A DNA stretch of 64,000 nucleotides from Microlunatus soli (GCF_900105385.1 NZ_LT629772.1:2232001-2296000), one strand, 5' to 3'; shown: positions 1-9,286, counted from the stretch's first letter. Notes: generated from the sequence alone by a model not told the origin. A program made the numbers and translations.

Positions 1-391
1 ACTCGCCGATCGTCACGCCGCAGACCACTGTGCTGCGGGCTCCGAGCGTGGCACCGCGATGGACCCAGGTGCCGAGCAGTGCCTCACCTTCGCGTTTGAT
101 GAACGCTCGCGGTCGGAGGTCGTTGGTGAAGGTGACACCCGGCCCCAGGAAGACGTCGTCGGCAATGTCGACGCCATCGAAGATCATCACCTGATTCTTG
201 ACGGTGACCCGATCCCCGATCCGCACCTGCCCCTCGACGTAGGCACCATCGCAAATGTTGCAGTCCGCGCCGACGCGCGCCCCGGGCAGCACATGAGCAA
301 ACGCCCAGATACGACTGCCCGAACCGACGGTTTTGCTTTCACACAAGGCATTTTGGTGTATGAAGACACCTGGAGGCCTCATCGTCACCAT
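1..391 (-). CDS. Hexapeptide-repeat sugar N-acetyltransferase (WbpD/WlbB-like), 3' end outside window
   Basis: Reading leftwards, the frame gives a left-handed beta-helix acyltransferase: an early FIHQNALCESKTVG segment, then IWAFAHVLPGARVGADCNICDG, and later GTWVHRGATLGARSTVVCGVTIGE at the window edge (shown here in pieces). These match UDP-amino-sugar N-acetyltransferases of the WbpD/WlbB/FdtC type, which acetylate a 3- or 4-amino sugar nucleotide in the cytoplasm before polymer assembly. I chose ATG 391 because GGGGGAG lies 10 nt upstream; an in-frame ATG at 382 is the alternative. It is divergent from the FabD-like gene. The C-terminus is missing because the window ends. The family assignment is firm; the exact sugar cannot be told. 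Confidence 0.85.
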   Translation of the reverse strand, partial: MVTMRPPGVFIHQNALCESKTVGSGSRIWAFAHVLPGARVGADCNICDGAYVEGQVRIGDRVTVKNQVMIFDGVDIADDVFLGPGVTFTNDLRPRAFIKREGEALLGTWVHRGATLGARSTVVCGVTIGE

Positions 392-501
392 GACATCACA
401 ACTCCCCCGAGGTGCGGTGAGCGACTCGTGCCGGCGCATTGCCGACATCCTTACTTTAGCCATTGCACAGGGCTTCGCGGGCGGAATCGAAGGGACTGAC
501 C

Positions 502-1539
502 ATGACCGTCGGCAACGACTGCTACGACGCGTCGGACCGACATGGACCCATCGCTGTGGTGGCCAACGGGACGGCCGGCTGGGTGCCGCCCAGGTCTCTT
601 GCTCCGTGGCTGGACGACCCTACGGACGTCGCTCGAATCCGCTGGATGTCAGACGTCACCGGAGTCGACCTGATCCACCTGGGAACCGTTGCTGGCCAGC
701 GGGACCTGAGCGATCCCGCGTCCAATCAGCCGTTGGCAACGGCCCTGCAGATCCTTGTCGGCGAACAACTCCTGAGAACCGCCGACCCGGCGGAGATCAT
801 TCTTGCTGGGCATGGCACGGGCGAGATCGCCGTCGCCGTCCTTGCCGGAGCATTGGCCCCGGAGGCTGGGCTCCAACTTGCCGTCCGTGTCGGGCAGGCC
901 CAATCAGCGGCAGCCAGCCGTCGACCAGGCGGCCAGGTCGCCTTGTTGGGCGGCGATCCGGACGACATCACAGAACGTGCGCACGAGCTGGGATTGTCCG
1001 TCGCAGCGTACAACGGCGGTGGTGCCATCGTTGTTTCTGGGCCGTCTGACGCGCTCGACGAACTGCTCACCGCTCCCCCACTCCACGCCCGAGCCGAGCG
1101 GCTGCCCGCCAGCGGCGCCTATACCAGCGAGCTGATGACGGACGTGACATCTCAGGTCCATCGGGCACTGTCCGATCTGAGGATTGGTGCACTACGCCAC
1201 CCTGCTGTCTCGGGCTTCGACGGCCTCCTCGCGGAAAGCGCTGACAGCTACATCAACGGCATCGTCGCCCAGCTGACCGGGCCGGTTCATTGGGACCTGA
1301 TCATGGACAGCCTGGCCAAAGCCGATTCGGTCGCCATCCTGGAACTGCCACCTGCAGGTGCGCTCTCCGCGCTGGTGGTGCGGGGTATGCCCGGAGTGCA
1401 GGTCACGCCGATTCGCACGCCTCTGGACCTTGTCGAAGCCACGGCTCGAACGATGCCCCTCGGAGGACGACATCTAGCCCAGAAGTTAAGCCAGGAAGAG
1501 TTTCCTGGTTCTGCCACGGTCCCGGACAGGCCGCTGTAG
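502..1539 (+). CDS. FabD-fold malonyl-CoA:ACP transacylase paralogue lacking catalytic residues
   Basis: The 345-aa protein follows the FabD (acyltransferase) fold: EIILAGHGTGEIAVAVLAGAL (nucleophile elbow, in two parts around residue 105), then VAAYNGGGAIVVSGP, then the ASGAYTSELM segment. In active FabD the elbow is GHSxGE and the second segment is GAFHxxxM. Here Ser is replaced by Gly105 and the catalytic His by Thr208, and the malonate-binding Arg of the RG motif also appears to be lost. The usual N-terminal GQGAQ motif is absent. ATG 502 has a GAAGGGA ribosome site. It lies between an acetyltransferase and an exported protein, with no other fatty-acid or polyketide gene nearby. Inference: a non-catalytic binding or regulatory protein, not an acyltransferase. 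Confidence 0.8.
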   Translation: MTVGNDCYDASDRHGPIAVVANGTAGWVPPRSLAPWLDDPTDVARIRWMSDVTGVDLIHLGTVAGQRDLSDPASNQPLATALQILVGEQLLRTADPAEIILAGHGTGEIAVAVLAGALAPEAGLQLAVRVGQAQSAAASRRPGGQVALLGGDPDDITERAHELGLSVAAYNGGGAIVVSGPSDALDELLTAPPLHARAERLPASGAYTSELMTDVTSQVHRALSDLRIGALRHPAVSGFDGLLAESADSYINGIVAQLTGPVHWDLIMDSLAKADSVAILELPPAGALSALVVRGMPGVQVTPIRTPLDLVEATARTMPLGGRHLAQKLSQEEFPGSATVPDRPL

Positions 1540-1604
1540 CCTGATCGCGGGTCACCCGAGATCGACGGTTCGCCGGGGGCCTTCGGAGTCGGGGGGCAAC
1601 GATA

Positions 1605-4600
1605 GTGACGAACAGAACCGATGGGCGGTCGCGCCCGGGATCGGACGGGCGACAAGGCACCGACGCGCGGCGATGGACCTTCAGTCGACGCAGGCTTCTC
1701 GGCTCGGCGGGGCTGGCGGCCGCAGCGGGATCGGCATGGCCCGGTCTGCGTCCCAGCACGGCCGCGGCAGCCGGCGAGACCAACTCCATCGAGCAGGAGA
1801 ACGCTCTACCCGGCAACGATCAAGACGAGTGGGGATCCTGGAACCGGGACAGCATCCAGGGTTACACGACCAAATACAGCTATCTGCCCGGCGAGACCGT
1901 CAAGTTCAAGGTCAAGACCGACTCGGCCAACTGGCGGATCCGGATCTACCGGATGGGGTGGTACGGCGGTGCCGGCGCGCGCCGATTCGACGACGTCACG
2001 CCGTCGGTCCCACTGCCGCAGCGTCAACCGGACAATCCGATCCTGCAGGCGGACGTGCTGCTCAAGGACTACGGCAACTGGGCCGTCTCGGCATCCTGGA
2101 CGATCCCGACGAACGCTGTGTCCGGGGTCTACTACGCGTTGCTCGAACGGTTGGACAACGACGATTCCAACCACTGCATCTTCGTGGTGCGTCGCAACGG
2201 CCCGTCCGACATCCTGGTGCAGACCTCGGACATGACCTGGCAGGCCTACAACATGTACGGCGACAACAGCCTCTACTTCAGCGAGCAGGGCGCAACGCTG
2301 GGCCGAGCCTACAAGGTCAGTTACAACCGCCCGATCTTCGGTGGCGGCATCGAAAACATGTTCCTCGGCAGCGAGGTCCCACTGGTCAGATTCCTCGAGC
2401 GCAATGGCTACGACGTCTCCTACTGCGGCGGAGTCGACGTTCACCAGGACGGCACCCTGCTGCTCAACCACAAGATCTTCATCTCCTCCGGCCACGACGA
2501 ATACGTCTCCGGTCCCCAGCGCTCGCATGTCACCTCGGCCCGCGATGCCGGCGTCAACATGATCTTCATGACCGGGAACGAATACTTCTGGCGGGTCCGG
2601 TTCGAGCCGTCCATCGACGGCTCGAACACCGCCGACCGGACATTGGTCTGCTACAAGGAGACGCTCGACGGTGCACGCCTCGACCCGACGTCGGAATGGA
2701 CCGGGACCTGGGCTGACCCACGCTTCACTCCACCAGCGGTCGGCGGGAATCACCCGCAGAACGATCTCACCGGCCAGTTCTTCCGGGTGATCCTGCCGAC
2801 CGGGCAGCCCGATGACACCATCACCGTCCCGGCCGAGTACGCACCGCTGCGGTTCTGGCGGAACACCGCTGTCGCCAACCTGACAACAGGCCAGAGCCGT
2901 TCGCTGGCACCGAGCACCCTGGGCTACGAGTTCGACTGCGACGAGGACAATGGATACCGACCTCCGGGCAGCATCCGGCTCTCCTCCACCACCGTCACCG
3001 TGCCGCAGATCCTGCGTGATTACGGCGGCACCTACTCGGCCGGCTCGACCACCCACAACATGACGCTCTACAGGGCGAGCAGCGGGGCGCTCGTCTGGGG
3101 CACCGGAACGGTCCAATGGGCGTATGGGTTGGACGACTACCACGAAGCCGACCAGGGCACCGCGACCGATGCCGCGATGCAGCAGGCGACGGTGAACGTG
3201 CTGGCCGACATGGGCGTTCAGCCGAGCACCCTGATGAGCAGCCTGACAGCGGCACACAAGTCGACCGACACCACGGGCCCGACCGTGACGATCAGCTCGC
3301 CGGTCGATGGGTCGACCTTCCCAATCGGCACCGCGGTGACGATCACCGGCACCGCTCAGGACGCCGATGGCGTCGTTGCCGCCGTGGAGATCTCGATCGA
3401 CGACGGTGCCAGCTGGCACCCGATCACCGGACGATCCTCGTGGAGCCACGTGTTCACTCTGATGACAACCGGCACCAACTCGATCAAGGTCCGCGGGATC
3501 GACGACAGCTGCAACATCGGCACCCCGACGACGCTCAACCTGGTCGCCGGGCCGAGAGAGTTCCCGTGCTCCATCTGGCCCGACAGCATCCTCCCCGCGG
3601 TCACCTCGTCCGACGACGCCGGCAGCATCGAGGTAGGTGTCAAGTTCCGATCGAACAAGGCCGGCTTCGTCACGGGTCTGAAGTTCTACAAGGGCAGCGG
3701 AAACACCGGAACCCATGTCGGTCACCTCTGGAGCTCCACCGGAACCTCGCTGGCCCAGGCGACCTTCGACAACGAGACGACCGCCGGCTGGCAAACCGTC
3801 ACGATCCCGAGCGTCCCGGTCGGCGCCGACAAGACCTACATCGCCTCGGTGTACATGCCGGTCGGCAACTACGCCGCCGACGCCGGCTACTTCGGTCAGG
3901 CCTTCGCCCTCGACCCACTCCGCGCCCTGGCCGATGGGGACGACGGGCCGAACGGTGTATATCGCTACGGGTCGAGCGGCTTTCCCAGCCAGTCCTTCGG
4001 CGCAACCAACTACTGGGTCGACGTCGTGTTCACCACCCACGACGCCAACCCACCTCGGGTCGTCGACTCGACTCCGGCGCCGGGCGTCAGCGCTGTCAAT
4101 GTCAAGGAACCGATCACTCTCACCTTCGGCGCAGGGGTCACCGCCTCGTCGATCAGCTGTGAGTTGCGCAGCGCCGCCGGCGCGGCGGTCTCCGGTGCGA
4201 CGGCCTACGATCCGGACACGCTGACGATGGCCTTCACGCCGGCGGCTGATCTTGATCCGTTGACCGAGTACACCTTCACGTTGAGCGCCGCGACCAATGC
4301 CGACGGCGTTCCGCTGACCGATCCGGTCAAGATCAACTTCACCACGATCGGAGCGACCGGCAGCTACCCGACGAGCATCTGGGACAGTGCCGCTCGCCCC
4401 GCGGTGATCGCCGACGACGACACCAGCGCCGTTGAGCTCGGTGTCCGCTTCCGCAGTGACATCGACGGCAGCATCACTGCGCTGCGTTATTACAAGGCCC
4501 CCGGATCACCCGGCGGTCACATCGGACACCTGTGGAGTGCCACCGGGGAACTGCTGTCGACGGTCGCCTTCGGTACCGAGACTCTCGGCGGCTGGCAGCA

Positions 4601-6458
4601 GGCAACATTGTCGACGGCGGTGGAGATCACCGCGGACACCGTCTACACGGTGTCGTACTACTGCCCAAATGGTGTCTACGGCGCCACCTCGGGTGCGTTC
4701 CTCGGCGGCGGGATCGACCGGGGCGTGCTGCACGCACTGGCCAACAGCGACGGCGGCAACGGCGTCTTCCAGTATGGCGTCAGCAGCTTCCCCAGCAGCA
4801 CGGCGGGCGGTGCGAACTATCTGGCCGACATCGTGTTCGTCGCCGCGCCCGATCACACCGCGCCGACAGTGAGCAGTGTGTTTCCGGCCAAGGACCTGAT
4901 TGCGGTCGACACGGCCGCAAAACCGACGGCCCAGTTCAGCGAGCCGATTGATCCGAACTCGCTGGCCTTCTCGCTCAGACGAGCAGACGGCGTCGTGATC
5001 AACGGCAGCGCGGCCTACGACGCCGCGTCCCAGGTCGCGACGTTCACCCCGGGCGCACGTCTGGACCAAGGCAAGAAGTACACCGCGACCGTCACGGCCA
5101 CCGATACGGCCGGGAACGCGCTCGCCGACCCCGTTTCGTGGTCGTTCACCACGGTCCAGCCGATGGGCACGACACCTGTCACGCTGTGGGACACCTCGAG
5201 CGTGCCTCAGACCACAGCGGTCGACGACAGCACAGCGATCGAGGTCGGCTGCTGGATCACATCGAGCACCGCCGGCAAGATCAACGGCGTCCGCTTCTAC
5301 AAGGGCATACCGAACACCGGAGACCATGAAGGACACCTGTGGTCGGCGGCCGGGACACTCCTCGGCTCCGCGAAATTCAGTCAGGAAAGCAGTTCCGGAT
5401 GGCAGCAGGCGATGTTCGACAGCCCGATCACGATCGATGCCGACACCCCGTACGTGGTCTCGTACCACGCACCGAAGGGCGGCTACGCCCACACCGGAGG
5501 CGGCCTCAACAACTCCGTCAGTAGTGGCCCGCTGACTGCACCTGCCTCGTCGAGTGACCGCCCCAACGGCGTCTACCGTTACGGGGCGGCCGCGTTCCCG
5601 ACCTCCAGCTACAACGCGGCGAACTACTGGGTCGACGCGATCTTCGCCGACACCGTCGGTGCCCAGGTCACCGACACCACGCCGACGGACGGCAAGACCG
5701 GTGTCGATCGGCTACCGATGATCACGGCGACCTTCAGCGATCCGGTCGTCGCGTCGTCGATCGTGATGCGTCTACGCGATGCCGGCGGCGGACTGATCAG
5801 CGGTGATGTCAGTTACGACGCCAGTACGCAACGGGCCCGCTTCACGCCGGCCTCGGCTCTGACATTGGGCGCGGTCTATACGGCGTCGGTCGAGGAGGCA
5901 ACAGACACAGCAGGCAATCCACTCAGCGCCAAGAAGAGTTGGAGTTTCACTGTCATCGGTCTCGATGCCCAAACACTGTGGCCGACAAGCACGACGCCGG
6001 CTCAACTGCTGGATTCGTCGTCGGATCCGACAGAACTTGGCGTCAAGTTCCGCAGTGCGATCGCCGGTCAGATCAATGGCATCCGCTTCTACAAGGGCGG
6101 CCCGACCGCGCAGGGGCCACACAGTGTCAGCCTCTGGTCCGCTTCCGGCTCACGGCTCGGCACGGTTCCGGTTGCCTCGGAATCCGCACGCGGCTGGCAA
6201 GTGGCGATGTTCGCCGATCCGATCCCGATCGAGGCCGACACGACCTACGTCGCCTCGTACTTCGCGCCGAACGGTCACACCTCCTACGACAGTGGCTACT
6301 TCGCCACCGACTGGACACGCGGCGACCTGACCGCGCCGAAGAACGGTGGTAGCAGCGGACCCAACGGCGTCTACGCGGAATCAACGACCAGTACGTTCCC
6401 CGACCGAAGCGGAGGTGGCACGAACTACTGGGTGGACGTCCTTTTCACGACGGCGTGA
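1605..6458 (+). CDS. Giant TAT-exported protein: dimethylformamidase-beta-like domain plus four DUF4082/Ig-like repeats
   Basis: The 1617-aa protein starts at GTG 1605, behind a GGGGGG ribosome site. Residues 25-50 carry a twin-arginine signal (SRRRLLGSAGLAAAAG). Residues about 60-545 resemble the N,N-dimethylformamidase beta-subunit-like domain found in actinobacterial surface proteins. A bacterial Ig-like domain follows (about 550-650). Then come four DUF4082 modules starting near residues 653, 920, 1188 and 1453, each opening with a TLW/SIW strand and containing an (E)LGVKFRS...G...GxxFYKG core. Three SbsA-type Ig-like domains are interleaved at about 810-915, 1075-1185 and 1340-1450. The architecture suggests a secreted or wall-bound carbohydrate-interacting protein. 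Whether the N-terminal domain hydrolyses amides is unknown. The gene lies upstream of the EPS genes and is transcribed towards them. Confidence 0.85.
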   Translation: MTNRTDGRSRPGSDGRQGTDARRWTFSRRRLLGSAGLAAAAGSAWPGLRPSTAAAAGETNSIEQENALPGNDQDEWGSWNRDSIQGYTTKYSYLPGETVKFKVKTDSANWRIRIYRMGWYGGAGARRFDDVTPSVPLPQRQPDNPILQADVLLKDYGNWAVSASWTIPTNAVSGVYYALLERLDNDDSNHCIFVVRRNGPSDILVQTSDMTWQAYNMYGDNSLYFSEQGATLGRAYKVSYNRPIFGGGIENMFLGSEVPLVRFLERNGYDVSYCGGVDVHQDGTLLLNHKIFISSGHDEYVSGPQRSHVTSARDAGVNMIFMTGNEYFWRVRFEPSIDGSNTADRTLVCYKETLDGARLDPTSEWTGTWADPRFTPPAVGGNHPQNDLTGQFFRVILPTGQPDDTITVPAEYAPLRFWRNTAVANLTTGQSRSLAPSTLGYEFDCDEDNGYRPPGSIRLSSTTVTVPQILRDYGGTYSAGSTTHNMTLYRASSGALVWGTGTVQWAYGLDDYHEADQGTATDAAMQQATVNVLADMGVQPSTLMSSLTAAHKSTDTTGPTVTISSPVDGSTFPIGTAVTITGTAQDADGVVAAVEISIDDGASWHPITGRSSWSHVFTLMTTGTNSIKVRGIDDSCNIGTPTTLNLVAGPREFPCSIWPDSILPAVTSSDDAGSIEVGVKFRSNKAGFVTGLKFYKGSGNTGTHVGHLWSSTGTSLAQATFDNETTAGWQTVTIPSVPVGADKTYIASVYMPVGNYAADAGYFGQAFALDPLRALADGDDGPNGVYRYGSSGFPSQSFGATNYWVDVVFTTHDANPPRVVDSTPAPGVSAVNVKEPITLTFGAGVTASSISCELRSAAGAAVSGATAYDPDTLTMAFTPAADLDPLTEYTFTLSAATNADGVPLTDPVKINFTTIGATGSYPTSIWDSAARPAVIADDDTSAVELGVRFRSDIDGSITALRYYKAPGSPGGHIGHLWSATGELLSTVAFGTETLGGWQQATLSTAVEITADTVYTVSYYCPNGVYGATSGAFLGGGIDRGVLHALANSDGGNGVFQYGVSSFPSSTAGGANYLADIVFVAAPDHTAPTVSSVFPAKDLIAVDTAAKPTAQFSEPIDPNSLAFSLRRADGVVINGSAAYDAASQVATFTPGARLDQGKKYTATVTATDTAGNALADPVSWSFTTVQPMGTTPVTLWDTSSVPQTTAVDDSTAIEVGCWITSSTAGKINGVRFYKGIPNTGDHEGHLWSAAGTLLGSAKFSQESSSGWQQAMFDSPITIDADTPYVVSYHAPKGGYAHTGGGLNNSVSSGPLTAPASSSDRPNGVYRYGAAAFPTSSYNAANYWVDAIFADTVGAQVTDTTPTDGKTGVDRLPMITATFSDPVVASSIVMRLRDAGGGLISGDVSYDASTQRARFTPASALTLGAVYTASVEEATDTAGNPLSAKKSWSFTVIGLDAQTLWPTSTTPAQLLDSSSDPTELGVKFRSAIAGQINGIRFYKGGPTAQGPHSVSLWSASGSRLGTVPVASESARGWQVAMFADPIPIEADTTYVASYFAPNGHTSYDSGYFATDWTRGDLTAPKNGGSSGPNGVYAESTTSTFPDRSGGGTNYWVDVLFTTA

Positions 6459-6547
6459 TCCTCGGAGAATTCACCGGGACAGTGCGATGTTCACCGGGCA
6501 GTCGTGGGAGATTCCTGCAACCGGGCCCCGATCAGCACCCATATCGA

Positions 6548-6710
6548 TAGAGTGGTGTCAGCTCGGGGGAGCAAGCCATAGGGCCGATATGTCGTCCTGA
6601 TTGTCCGGCCGGTTCGGCGGCGATCGAGACCTCAGCCTGCCTCTTATCTCCCGAGAAACAAAGACCCATCACAGTGACGGTGGGTCTTCGAATATCGGGG
6701 GATATTCAAT
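6548..6710 (+). promoter_or_regulatory. Leader of the short sugar transferase with two GGGG-loop hairpins
   Basis: A TANNNT-type -10 (TAGAGT, 6548-6553) is followed 7 nt later by a hairpin GCTC-GGGG-GAGC (6561-6572), so the hairpin would lie at the 5' end of the mRNA. Further down are a 10-bp stem with an 8-nt loop (AAGACCCATC at 6661-6670 pairing with GGTGGGTCTT at 6679-6688) and a perfect GAATATC-GGGG-GATATTC hairpin (6690-6707). The loop of the last one is the ribosome site for ATG 6711. A 3-codon open frame (ATG 6589, stop 6598) sits between. No clear -35 is visible. A role in translational control is inferred. Confidence 0.55.
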
Positions 6711-7421
6711 ATGTCACTCATCGAGCGCCCCGTGACGCGACGCGGCGAACAATCAACATCAGCGGGGCTACGCAGGGAGTCCAGGACCGTCAATCCCAGA
6801 CACGCCGGCTCGACCGTGGGGCGGCGCAGGTCCAAACGGATCGTTGATCTCGGACTGACCGCGATCGGGCTGATGGTCCTCGCACCCTTGCTGATCTTGA
6901 TCGCCGCCACGGTCAAGATCAGCGAGCCGACCGGTCCGGTGATCTTCAGGCAACGCCGGGTCGGCATCGATGGCACAACGTTCACGATGTACAAGTTCCG
7001 ATCGATGTACGCCGACGCCGAGTCCAGACTCGCTCAGCTGACTGCGATCAACGAAGGCGCCGGGCCGCTGTTCAAGCTGGTCCACGATCCTCGGGTGACC
7101 AAAGTCGGGAGGATCCTGCGTCGCTATTCGCTCGACGAATTGCCACAATTGCTCAACGTGCTGTTCGGCACGATGTCCCTGGTCGGTCCGCGGCCGGCTC
7201 TGCAGTCCGAAGTCGACACCTACGATGCTGTCGTCCGTCGCAGACTGACAGTTGTTCCTGGGCTCACCGGACTGTGGCAAGTGAGCGGCCGGTCGCTGTT
7301 GACCTGGGAGGAAAGTGTTCGGCTCGACCTGCGATATGTGGACTCCTGGTCAATCCGACTGGATCTGATCATCATGATCAGGACGGCTCAGGCCGTGATT
7401 TCCGGCCGAGGCGCCTTTTGA
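6711..7421 (+). CDS. Initiating sugar-phosphate (polyprenyl-P glycosyl-1-phosphate) transferase, short form
   Basis: The 236-aa protein is the bacterial sugar transferase domain: one membrane helix (IVDLGLTAIGLMVLAPLLIL), then GPVIFRQRRVGIDG, FTMYKFRSM, LRRYSLDELPQLLNV, SLVGPRP and PGLTGLWQVSGRS. Enzymes of this PglC/WbaP/CpsE family move a hexose-1-phosphate from a UDP-sugar to undecaprenyl phosphate, the first membrane step of EPS assembly. It lacks the four N-terminal membrane helices and the CoA-binding-like domain of the paralogue at 9548, so it is a PglC-like core enzyme. The two catalytic domains are very similar even in DNA, for example around the WEESVRLDLRYV segment, which suggests duplication. 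ATG 6711 follows a hairpin-borne GGGGGA. Confidence 0.92.
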   Translation: MSLIERPVTRRGEQSTSAGLRRESRTVNPRHAGSTVGRRRSKRIVDLGLTAIGLMVLAPLLILIAATVKISEPTGPVIFRQRRVGIDGTTFTMYKFRSMYADAESRLAQLTAINEGAGPLFKLVHDPRVTKVGRILRRYSLDELPQLLNVLFGTMSLVGPRPALQSEVDTYDAVVRRRLTVVPGLTGLWQVSGRSLLTWEESVRLDLRYVDSWSIRLDLIIMIRTAQAVISGRGAF

Positions 7422-7722
7422 CGAATTCGTTTCATCCGAGATCCCGATCGAATGCGACAGCGCAAAATCTAACGACCGAACATGACATTACTGCCACAAA
7501 CTGGCATCACCAGCTCCGTGATCGGCTGCGGCTCACTTGGGCGCCGTTCATCCGGCCAGCATGGCTCACTTGCGATACGTCGAACTAGATCTCGACCGAC
7601 TCAAAGGGCTTGTAACCGATCCCCGGATCCTCGACGGCCGCAACGCACTGGATCCGGCTCCCTGACGTGGGGCCGGATGGGTCTACCGGTTCTTGGACCA
7701 GCCCCGACCCACGGGCCGGTTG
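7422..7722. other. Intergenic stretch between convergent genes
   Basis: About 300 nt between the short sugar transferase and the esterase. I see no convincing coding frame on either strand. The only clear structure is the hairpin near its right end, listed separately. Confidence 0.6.
7652..7678. terminator. Bidirectional terminator-like hairpin
   Basis: A 10-bp stem (ATCCGGCTCC pairing with GGGGCCGGAT, one G-U pair) with a 7-nt loop lies between the convergent genes ending at 7421 (+) and 7723 (-). It has no U-run, as is common for actinobacterial terminators. Confidence 0.5.
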
Positions 7723-8727
7723 TCAGCCGAAGATCCGGCCGATCCACTCCAACTTGGCCTGGGTCTGGTAGTCGCCGCCGCCCTCGTGTCCATTGTGCGA
7801 GTAGACGTTGATCGACTTCTCCGGCTGGCCACCGGCGCGCTCGCCGTAGAAGTTGTAGGCCGCATAGACCGTCGACGGCGGGCAGGTGGCATCCATCAGC
7901 GCGACCGAGAACAGTGTTGGCGCGGTCGCACGTCGGCCCAGGTTGACGCCGTCGAAGTAGGACAGCGTCTGGTAGGCGGTCTCCACCCGGTCCCGCCAAC
8001 CGTGCAGATAGCTGGTGATCTCGGAGTATGGCGCGTTGTCGGTGATCTTGAGCGCCCGCTGGAAGTGGCAAAGGAACGGCACGTCCGGCGCGCAACCGGC
8101 CAACTCGATTCCCGCGTACGACGCCAACCCGGCTGCCGCGATCGACAGGCCACCGCCCTGGCTGCCGCCGGCGACGACGATCTTGGACGCGTCCACCAAC
8201 GGATTGCTGATCGCCGCCTGCAGACAGCGAACAGTGTCGGTGTAGAGCCGCCGGTAGTAGTAGTTCTTCGGATCATCGAGCCCGGACGTCATGAAGCCGG
8301 ACGCGTGGTTGAAGCCGGCTTCGGGCGCATCATCCGGTGTCGCGGACGGGCCGCCGGTGTTCCATCCCTGACCACGTGTGTCCATCACCAAGTGGGCCCA
8401 CCCGGCCGAGGCGAAGACCGTGCGGGAGAACGGGAACCCGCGTCCACCGGAATAGCCGAGGAATTCCACCACCGTGGGCAGCGGTCCGGTCGCGCCGGCC
8501 GGAACATTCACCCAGCCCTTGACTCGGGTGCCTCCGAATCCGGAGAAGGTCAGGTCATAGCTGTCGAAGATCGGTGTCCCGACATCGACGGGCTCGAATG
8601 TCGGATCCAGGTCGAAGTCCTGCGCCGCGGCCAGAGTCTTGGACCAGAATTCGTCGAAGTCGGCCGGTTCGGCCACCGTTGGCCGATACTGCCGGAGTTG
8701 ATCAAGATCGAGATCGAACATCGCCAT
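7723..8727 (-). CDS. Acetyl xylan esterase / cephalosporin-C deacetylase family (CE7) esterase
   Basis: The 334-aa alpha/beta-hydrolase shows the CE7 signature set: RGQ in MDTRGQGWNTGG, the nucleophile elbow GGSQGGG, the acid in ALMDATCPPST, and HE in YSHNGHEGGG. The family removes acetyl groups from xylo-oligosaccharides and related small acetylated substrates. No signal peptide is visible, so it acts in the cytoplasm. The start was set at ATG 8727 (MAMFDLD), because the longer frame runs into the promoter region of the divergent phosphatase. It could deacetylate sugars released from the acetylated polymer, but no direct link to the EPS genes is shown. Confidence 0.9.
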   Translation of the reverse strand: MAMFDLDLDQLRQYRPTVAEPADFDEFWSKTLAAAQDFDLDPTFEPVDVGTPIFDSYDLTFSGFGGTRVKGWVNVPAGATGPLPTVVEFLGYSGGRGFPFSRTVFASAGWAHLVMDTRGQGWNTGGPSATPDDAPEAGFNHASGFMTSGLDDPKNYYYRRLYTDTVRCLQAAISNPLVDASKIVVAGGSQGGGLSIAAAGLASYAGIELAGCAPDVPFLCHFQRALKITDNAPYSEITSYLHGWRDRVETAYQTLSYFDGVNLGRRATAPTLFSVALMDATCPPSTVYAAYNFYGERAGGQPEKSINVYSHNGHEGGGDYQTQAKLEWIGRIFG

Positions 8728-8776
8728 GGTGGCTGATTCTACGGCGACAGGTTGATCATGCTCCCACCAGTAACCG

Positions 8777-8788
8777 TAGAGTGAGCAG
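8777..8788 (+). promoter_or_regulatory. Probable leaderless promoter of the histidine phosphatase gene
   Basis: TTGATC (8752-8757) and TAGAGT (8777-8782) are separated by 19 nt. The ATG at 8789 follows the -10 by 6 nt, and there is no good ribosome site, so a leaderless mRNA is likely. Confidence 0.45.
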
Positions 8789-9286
8789 ATGGCATCGGAG
8801 CACACCCTCTTGCTGCTGCGGCACGCCCAGGCGGTCGACTTCGCCGCGGGCCGCGGAGACCGCGATCGGCAGCTGACCGACTACGGGCTGGAGCAGGCCG
8901 TCGCGGTCGGCAACGCGATCCGGTCGCGCGCTGTCCGTCCCGATCTCGCTGTCTGTTCACCGGCGACGCGAACCCGTCAGACCTGGACTGCTCTCGGGCT
9001 GGACACGCCCTGCGAGTTCGACGAGGACGTCTACAACGCTGGCAGCGACACGCTGCTCGACGTGGTCCGGCTGATCGCCGAACAGGTCGGCACCGCGATG
9101 ATCATCGGCCACGGCCCCGGGTTGCCGAGCTTGGCTGCTCAACTGGCGGGACCAGGATCGGACCAAAGGGCCCTGGACGTGATCAACAGTCGCTACCCGA
9201 CCGCGACCCTGACGGAGTTCGCCGTCGACGCCCCCTGGGCGGATCTGCAGATCGCTCGACTGGACTGGTTGCGCCTGGGACAATGA
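8789..9286 (+). CDS. SixA-type histidine phosphatase family protein
   Basis: The 165-aa protein begins with the phosphohistidine-forming motif (LLLRHAQAVDF; family form RHG/RHA). The conserved second Arg is in VCSPATRTRQTW and the second His in IIGHGPGLPSLA. Small phosphatases of this branch remove phosphate from phosphohistidine proteins or from small phosphoesters. It has no signal or membrane segment. It stands alone, divergent from the esterase and upstream of the second sugar transferase leader. The natural substrate cannot be told from sequence. Confidence 0.88.
   Translation: MASEHTLLLLRHAQAVDFAAGRGDRDRQLTDYGLEQAVAVGNAIRSRAVRPDLAVCSPATRTRQTWTALGLDTPCEFDEDVYNAGSDTLLDVVRLIAEQVGTAMIIGHGPGLPSLAAQLAGPGSDQRALDVINSRYPTATLTEFAVDAPWADLQIARLDWLRLGQ

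Noticed and set aside
502-1539. FabD-like gene as a sign of a polyketide or fatty-acid cluster
   Set aside because: No ketosynthase, ACP or other partner nearby, and the catalytic residues are missing.
1806-4040. Long open frame on the minus strand (over 700 codons) inside the DUF4082 protein gene
   Set aside because: It is the high-GC mirror of a real gene: low-complexity composition, no family motifs, and the plus-strand frame has clear domains and a signal peptide.
6541-6600. c-di-GMP (GEMM) or c-di-AMP riboswitch in the EPS leader
   Set aside because: The conserved cores of these classes could not be found; only the GGGG-loop hairpins are visible.
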